The position numbers were made by a program, and so were the translations under genes. Below the pieces are notes generated by a model, which saw nothing but the letters and a program-made list of their open reading frames with translations, was not told the DNA's origin and made no database searches. A stretch of 64,000 bases of DNA from Russula earlei (Eukaryota > Basidiomycota > Agaricomycetes > Russulales > Russulaceae): positions 120,262 to 184,261 of the forward strand of contig JAGFNK010000045.1 of NCBI GenBank assembly GCA_025769875.1, given 5' to 3'. Positions 59,187-64,000 of this stretch are shown here, piece after piece (positions within the stretch are counted from its first letter, which is position 1; the number at the start of each line of letters is the position of its first letter).

Positions 59187-60440
59187 ATGTCCTCCATTCA
59201 AAACTCCCCTACTGCTTCCACCGCTACTCTTGTACCCACTCCGCCTTACTCTCCCGCCCTTATTCATCTGCCACTGTCCAGAGAACCATCCCCTTCAACG
59301 GCGGCAACCATCAACACTAGACTGCTCGTTCGACGCGCCACACAACATGCCGCTATGATTGTGCAAGCTCGCGAATTGTGGGAAGATGACTCCCTCACCA
59401 CCATACTATGTGCCTTCGGCAATCGATCCCCCACACAAGGGACCCATTCACCCATCAGAACCCGCAGCCCTTCCTACCACGTTTGCTCCCCTTCACCTGA
59501 CCCCATCCCAATTCCCCCACGCACCACTACTCTCATTATCCAGCGGGTCGAAAACATCGTTCTACTCAACGAAAACTTCACTCTGATAAACCTCAAAAGG
59601 ACACCACCTCCTGTCTACGAGCCACCAGTCAACCACGTCCAACTCACAGAACTGGAAGAACTTGGAGAAGGATGGGAAGAAGGAGACCTCAGACTAGACT
59701 TGCTAATCCCAGACCCAGGCAATGAAGACGACACGCTACCCCCTCACTTTGTCCTCCCTGACCTCACACATGGCTTCCCCACCTTACTAGCCACTTATGG
59801 TCCTGGATGTCCCACCCACCGTATCCCCATTTGAGCCCGAGCTGACCCTTACCCTCACCCTCTGCTTACACAAAAAGATGCCTTCCTATTCAAGGATGGC
59901 CTCAGACACACTACAGCTATAGACAAGGCACTTAGGTTCGAACAGGACCTATCCCTGGAAGCGGAAGCACGCCGCTATCGATTTGCCATAAAAAAGATGC
60001 GACAGATGGCAAATAGTCTCGTCACTGCTCACGAAAGATACCACGACATGATGTGGGAAGTAAGGGACTCGGAAGTCAAACTGGCCAAAGCTAATGCCAA
60101 GGCTTGCCTCAAACCACAGGTCTTGTTCGAGACCATGCCTCAACTCACTGACCAGGAACACAAAGATGCTAAAGAAGCTCTGCTAGACCCATGGTACCAG
60201 TTCCTCCCTCGACTCTCCGACAAGTCTGCCTGGTGTCACGACAGAGGACACAACAATTGGAATGCCCCAAGATCGCCATCTGCGTCCTTTGTAATCATCA
60301 CGGACATATGGCTGACCACTGTAGAAACCCGCATCGACGATGCAAAACTGACAGAATGTGTCAAGTCCCCCGCGACCAACTCCACTTCCACACTCATCAC
60401 TGTCAATCGACTATCCTCCCTTATATTGCTTAGACGTTAA
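59187..60440 (+). pseudogene. Third ORF of gypsy C, with zinc-knuckle-like C-terminus
   Basis: It begins 56 nt after the pol stop: ATG 59187, one internal TGA (59832), frame open to 60440, about 417 codons. The N-terminus is Ser/Thr/Pro-rich. The middle is acidic (LEELGEGWEEGDLRLDL). A helical, charged part follows (AEARRYRFAIKKMRQMANSL, DSEVKLAKANAKACLK). After WCHDRGHNNWN the frame slips by -1, and the other frame carries CVLCNHHGHMADHC, a perfect CX2CX4HX4C knuckle, then more Cys/His. I recognise no known family. The position resembles that of env-like or accessory ORFs, but no membrane segment is seen. Confidence 0.6.
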
Positions 60441-60451
60441 CAAGGGGGTGA

Positions 60452-60944
60452 TGTCACAAGTACCGGTTCTTCGGACCGGACCAGCAACCGGACAAGCCTA
60501 CCCGGACAGACCTCACGATTCCCACATGTTTTCATGACTCACTCAGGCCTCGCATGTACCATCACCTTTTAGCGTGTTCTAGTCTCGATTGCCTCACCGT
60601 TACCTTGTGTCTGCTATTTGATATAGGATATACTGTCTATATAAGACCGTCTGTAGAAGAGAACAAGCCCTAAGCTTGTTCTCTTGTGAATATCACTGGA
60701 TTCTAGCTTCAAGACTGTAGGCTTGCAGGGAATCAAGCAATCGACTCAGAAACTTTCTCCACTCTCTAAGTCTTCAAACGCGAAGACATATCCATTGTAT
60801 TTCCTCTCCGCGGTACACACTAGCCTTCGCTGTGTTGTCACCGAGATCCCCGAATCTCATGAGAACTTGTCGTCTTGCTCGACTCAGTGCGCACGTCTCG
60901 CATGTGAAATGATTTGTCAGTGACACCGCCCCCAGTCGGTGACA
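60452..60944 (+). repeat. 3' LTR of gypsy C
   Basis: Same length as the 5' LTR (493 bp) with about 20 differences. Followed directly by TSD ACATC and gypsy B gag. Confidence 0.93.
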
Positions 60945-61486
60945 ACATCTCCACCTTCGAACAGCTCCTAAACAAAACAGGATGGCCAGAAACGGACATC
61001 ATTGCCATTGAAAGTTTCAAAAATGGCCTGAAAGTTGGACTCTACCATGCGATCTTAAACAGGGATGTCTGGCCCACCACCCTTCAAGAATGGAAGGAGG
61101 AGGCCAGAAGACAGCATCGATGTTTCATCACCATCAGAGAGAAGCTTAAAGGGAAGACTACACACTCCCCCTTGGAACATAGGTCTTATCACCCTGATTG
61201 AATGCAAGTGGATGCTGCCAAGTCCAACTTCAAGAAGCTCACTGAAGAAGAAAGGAAACAATTGGCAAAAGAAGGTCATTGCTTCCGCTGCTAAGAGAAA
61301 GGCCACCTTAGCTGGGAGTGCCCCAAAAATACTGCCCCCACTACCTCCAAGGCACATACTACTGAACCAACCCCAGAACCACCAAAGGAGGAAGAAGCCT
61401 CCACTATGGTGGCCCGTATGAAAACTTTACCAGTGGAGGATAGAGCCAAACTTTGGGACCTCATCCTCAAAGAGGATTTTCTCTAG
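60945..61486 (+). pseudogene. gypsy B gag, C-terminal part
   Basis: In phase with the left half: STFEQLLNKTGWPETDIIAI, VWPTTLQEWKEEARRQHRCF, then TGA 61199 where Arg is expected, KKLTEEERKQLAKEGHCFRC and TAA 61292 inside the knuckle CFRC-stop-EKGHLSWEC (CX2CX4HX4C). It ends at TAG 61484 after KEDFL. Confidence 0.85.
61474..61486 (+). promoter_or_regulatory. Candidate -1 frameshift heptamer, gypsy B gag/pol
   Basis: G-GAT-TTT at 61474-61480 is in the gag frame and in slippage phase, one codon before the gag stop TAG. The pol frame (-1) is open from 61444. A weaker downstream pairing is possible (GGCC and GTAC segments against their later copies near 61510-61525, with a mismatched middle). Confidence 0.6.
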
Positions 61487-64000
61487 GCCAAGGTACAACA
61501 GTCGGTACTAAGGCCCAAATAGATACCATTGTCCAACATAAGGAAAACTCAATGAAAGTTCCCTTTATGATCACAACAAGTGGAAAGACTGGCCAAGCGC
61601 TCCTAGACAGTGGAGGAACAGAAAACTTCATTAGCCAAGGAATTGTGGAAAAATTACAAATTCCACTTCGAACTCTCAAAACCCCCAGGCCCATCATCAA
61701 TGTAGATGGCACCAGTAACCAAGGAGGAGCACTAACCCATTATGCTCATATGGCCATACGTCATGGCCCCACCACACGACTTCTCACATTTTATGTCACA
61801 AACTTGGGAGAAGATAGAATGATCCTCAGCTATCCCTTCCTAAAGGTGTTAAACCCCCTTGTCAACTGGAGCACTGGTCGCTAAAAAACCACCTAGGGGT
61901 CCTTCTCACTCCTGTACCCCTAGCTAAATCACCAAGAATACGGATTGCACAAATCAGGACAACTGTCATTCCCCCTGAATATCTACAACATCAGAAGGTC
62001 TTTTCAGAAGAAGCAGCCAAATGACTCCCACCCAGTTGGGGAGAACTCGATTTTAAAATCGCCCTGAAACCTGACGCCCCCAAGTTCCTTGATTGCCGAA
62101 CTTACCCACTCCCCCAGAATGAGAAACAAGAGTTATCAAGACAAATACAAGAGGACCTAGCCAAGGGTTTCATCAAAGATGGTGTTTCGGATTTCGTATC
62201 CCCTGTCTTCTTTGTTCAAAAAAAAGGATGGCACCGCCCCACGAATGGTAGTCAACTACCGAAAACTCAATAACGCCACAGTCCCCGACTACCACGCCTT
62301 ACCCAACATGGAAGAACAATTGCACCAACTAAGGGGCAAAACCACCTTCAGTAAATTCGACATCCGAGCTGGCTACAATAACATTCTGATCCACCCTGAA
62401 GACCGACACAAAGGTGCCTTTAAAACTCAATTTGGCACCTTCATCCCCATGGTAATGGGCTTCGGCTTTACTAATGCCCCAGCCGCCTTCCAACGAGCAA
62501 TGAACCATACCCTCCAACCCTGGCTTCTAAAATATCCAGAGAATACCTGCAACTACCTAGACGATGTGGCAATAGCCACAGGTGTGGGAGAAGAACTCCT
62601 TCATCAACAAATCACACATGAATTCCTTGACCTACTCGAAAGAGACTCCTATTTCCTGAAAGCGTCAAAATGCGCCTTTGAACAACACGAAATTGATTTC
62701 TTGGGTTTCCGGATCAACCAAGGAACCCTCAAAATTGACCCAGTCAAAATGGACAGTCTCAAAAACTGGCCAAGACCCCCCAATAATCTGAAACAGGTAC
62801 AACAGATCATGGGCACCCTCAATTACCAACGACCATTTATCTGAGACTTCACAAAAATAGCTCACCCCATTTTTTCCACAATCAAGAAAGGAACCCCCTT
62901 CCTCTGGACCCAGAAGCAACCACAGCTCTAGAAACCTTGATATTGGCAGTCTGCAATGACCCCTGAACTGTACACTGCCAACCCTGACCTCCCATATGAA
63001 TTAGAAACTGACACTTCACAATTTGCCACTGGAGCAATCCTCTTCCAAAAGGACCAGAGAGGAAAAAGGAAAATGATCGGGAATATGTCACATGCATTCA
63101 ATGAAGCAAGAAAGGAACTACCTGGTTTGGGATAGGGAGTTCCTGGCTCTGATACTCGCACTCCAACATTGGCGATACCTATTAGTCGGACTAAACATCC
63201 CATCAAGATTTTCACAGACCAGCTAACTGGCTCACTCACTATCGGCTCCCCACAAAATAACCAAAGAATTGCCGGATACATCTCAACTCGCAGATTACCA
63301 CTTGAAATCCACACAAACCCGGAATCTCCAATCGCAGACCTCTCTCACGACGACCTGACCACAATGATGGGTCAGGAGATAACCAGAACCACGGCACTAC
63401 CTGACAAACTTTTTATTCGCACGTTCACACTGAGGACCTCTATGAGCAAGTACTAACTGAACAAAAAAGAAAAAGAAGTCAGATCTCCTCATGTGGAAGG
63501 TCAAACACGGTCTCAAGAAGAAGAAGATGCATTCAAAGATGGAAAGTTGGTGGTACCATATCAAGAACCCCTCTTACGAAAATTTACATACCTACCACGA
63601 CAGTATCCTTGGGGCACACAGGAAATGCCCGAACCCTATTCAATTCAAGAATCCTTCTGGTGGCCAAAAATGGCCTCTTATCAGGGACTACATTGAGGCT
63701 GTGCCACCTGTCAAGCCAACAAACTTCCACACACCCAACTCCCCCCAATTTACCCGATCCCCCTGAGTTTCAGAAACCATTTCAAACCATAGCAATCGAC
63801 TGGATCGTCGCCTTCCGTCATCAGAAGAGAATACAACACTATTATGACCATCACTGACCCAGACTCTACCAAAGCGGCAATATTCATACCATGTGTAAAG
63901 ATGGGACCTGGCAATGGCCAAATTGTTCCTTATTGACATGTCTTCCCTTGGACGGGGTCCCTTCCAAATCATTTTCCGATCGTGACCCTCATTTACCTCC
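61481..64000 (+). pseudogene. gypsy B protease, reverse transcriptase, RNase H and start of integrase
   Basis: Protease: GKTGQALLDSGGTENFISQG, NLGEDRMILSYPFLKV. Reverse transcriptase: ATVPDYHALPNMEEQLHQLR, FSKFDIRAGYNNILIHPEDR, FGFTNAPAAFQRAMN and YLDDVAIAT. RNase H: ELETDTSQFATGAILFQKD. Integrase zinc region near 63490-63720 (YQEPLLRKFTYLPRQYPWGT, CATCQANK). The frame changes after STGR (61884), at an A run (62218-62226, QKK) and several times after 62840. TGA at 62842 and near 62022 replace likely Arg. The right end is outside the window. Confidence 0.85.

Larger units (their letters stand above)
47807..60944 (+). mobile_element. Ty3/gypsy chromovirus C, complete, split by a copia element
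   Basis: LTRs 47807-48299 and 60452-60944, both 493 bp and differing at about 20 sites, nearly all transitions. Perfect TSD ACATC at 47802-47806 and 60945-60949. Excision restores gypsy B gag (DDYISTFEQLL). Order: gag (48378-50078), protease-RT-RNase H-integrase-chromodomain in the -1 frame (to 59131), a third ORF (59187-60440), the purine tract CAAGGGGGTGA, and the 3' LTR. A copia element occupies 51040-56852. Confidence 0.95.
46204..64000 (+). mobile_element. Ty3/gypsy element B, right end outside the window
   Basis: 5' LTR 46204-46810, gag 46860-47806 and 60950-61486, then protease, reverse transcriptase, RNase H and the start of integrase up to the window end. It is interrupted by gypsy C (47807-60944). 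The reverse transcriptase active site is YLDD (NYLDDVAIAT). Gag and pol overlap in different frames, with GGATTTT at the overlap. Confidence 0.88.

Noticed and set aside
60191..60433. Second programmed frameshift in the third ORF of gypsy C
   Set aside because: The knuckle frame is -1, but no slippery heptamer or stem is visible near the switch (60240-60270), so a plain indel is more likely.

Overview
The window looks like nuclear DNA of a basidiomycete fungus, probably an agaricomycete. Its genes are dense and carry many introns of 50-105 nt. Their products include a Pmr1-type Golgi Ca2+/Mn2+ pump, a family of IFI6/IFI27-like hydrophobic proteins and a berberine-bridge-type FAD oxidase. The transposons are chromodomain Ty3/gypsy, Ty1/copia, Harbinger and Tc1/mariner elements. 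The genus cannot be told from the sequence alone.

Layout. Bases 1-17,000 are host gene space: the 3' end of a hydrophobic protein gene (2-491), pmr1 on the minus strand (1419-5134, 11 exons), a tandem family of three IFI6/IFI27-like genes plus a decayed fourth copy (7443-12731), and an FAD-linked oxidase of nine exons (13879-16720). The exon models of pmr1 (3114 nt), the oxidase (2307 nt) and the three IFI6-like genes (300, 528 and 291 nt) all sum to whole codons. From 17,743 to the end almost everything is transposable element.

The transposon half is a set of nested insertions whose order can be read from target-site duplications (TSDs) and from host frames that rejoin across them. Stack 1: a minus-strand gypsy fragment (19549-20445) holds a Harbinger element (from 20446). 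That element holds a gypsy chromovirus (21420-38898, TSD AGAAC). The chromovirus in turn holds a solo LTR of its own family (26172-26999), a 5.05 kb mariner-type element with 1.8 kb inverted repeats (27433-32482), a Harbinger-type MITE (32969-33523), a copia solo LTR (33902-34286) and another solo LTR inside its 3' LTR (37386-38346). Stack 2: a minus-strand copia pol (43163-45960) is broken by two solo LTRs. Stack 3: a gypsy element that starts at 46204 and runs off the window is split by a second gypsy element (47807-60944, TSD ACATC), which is itself split by a nearly pristine copia element (51040-56852, TSD GTGAT) with an intact 1617-codon gag-pol.

Most noteworthy: two different gypsy families place the same heptamer, GGATTTT, in the correct phase at a gag/pol overlap with pol in the -1 frame. 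One of them has a perfect 9-bp hairpin six bases downstream, which points to programmed -1 ribosomal frameshifting. Other highlights are the giant-inverted-repeat mariner-type element, a zinc-knuckle third ORF downstream of integrase, stop codons that fall overwhelmingly at expected arginine positions (CGA to TGA) in the old elements, and the fungal IFI6/IFI27-like gene cluster with a shared promoter and a 7-nt first coding exon.
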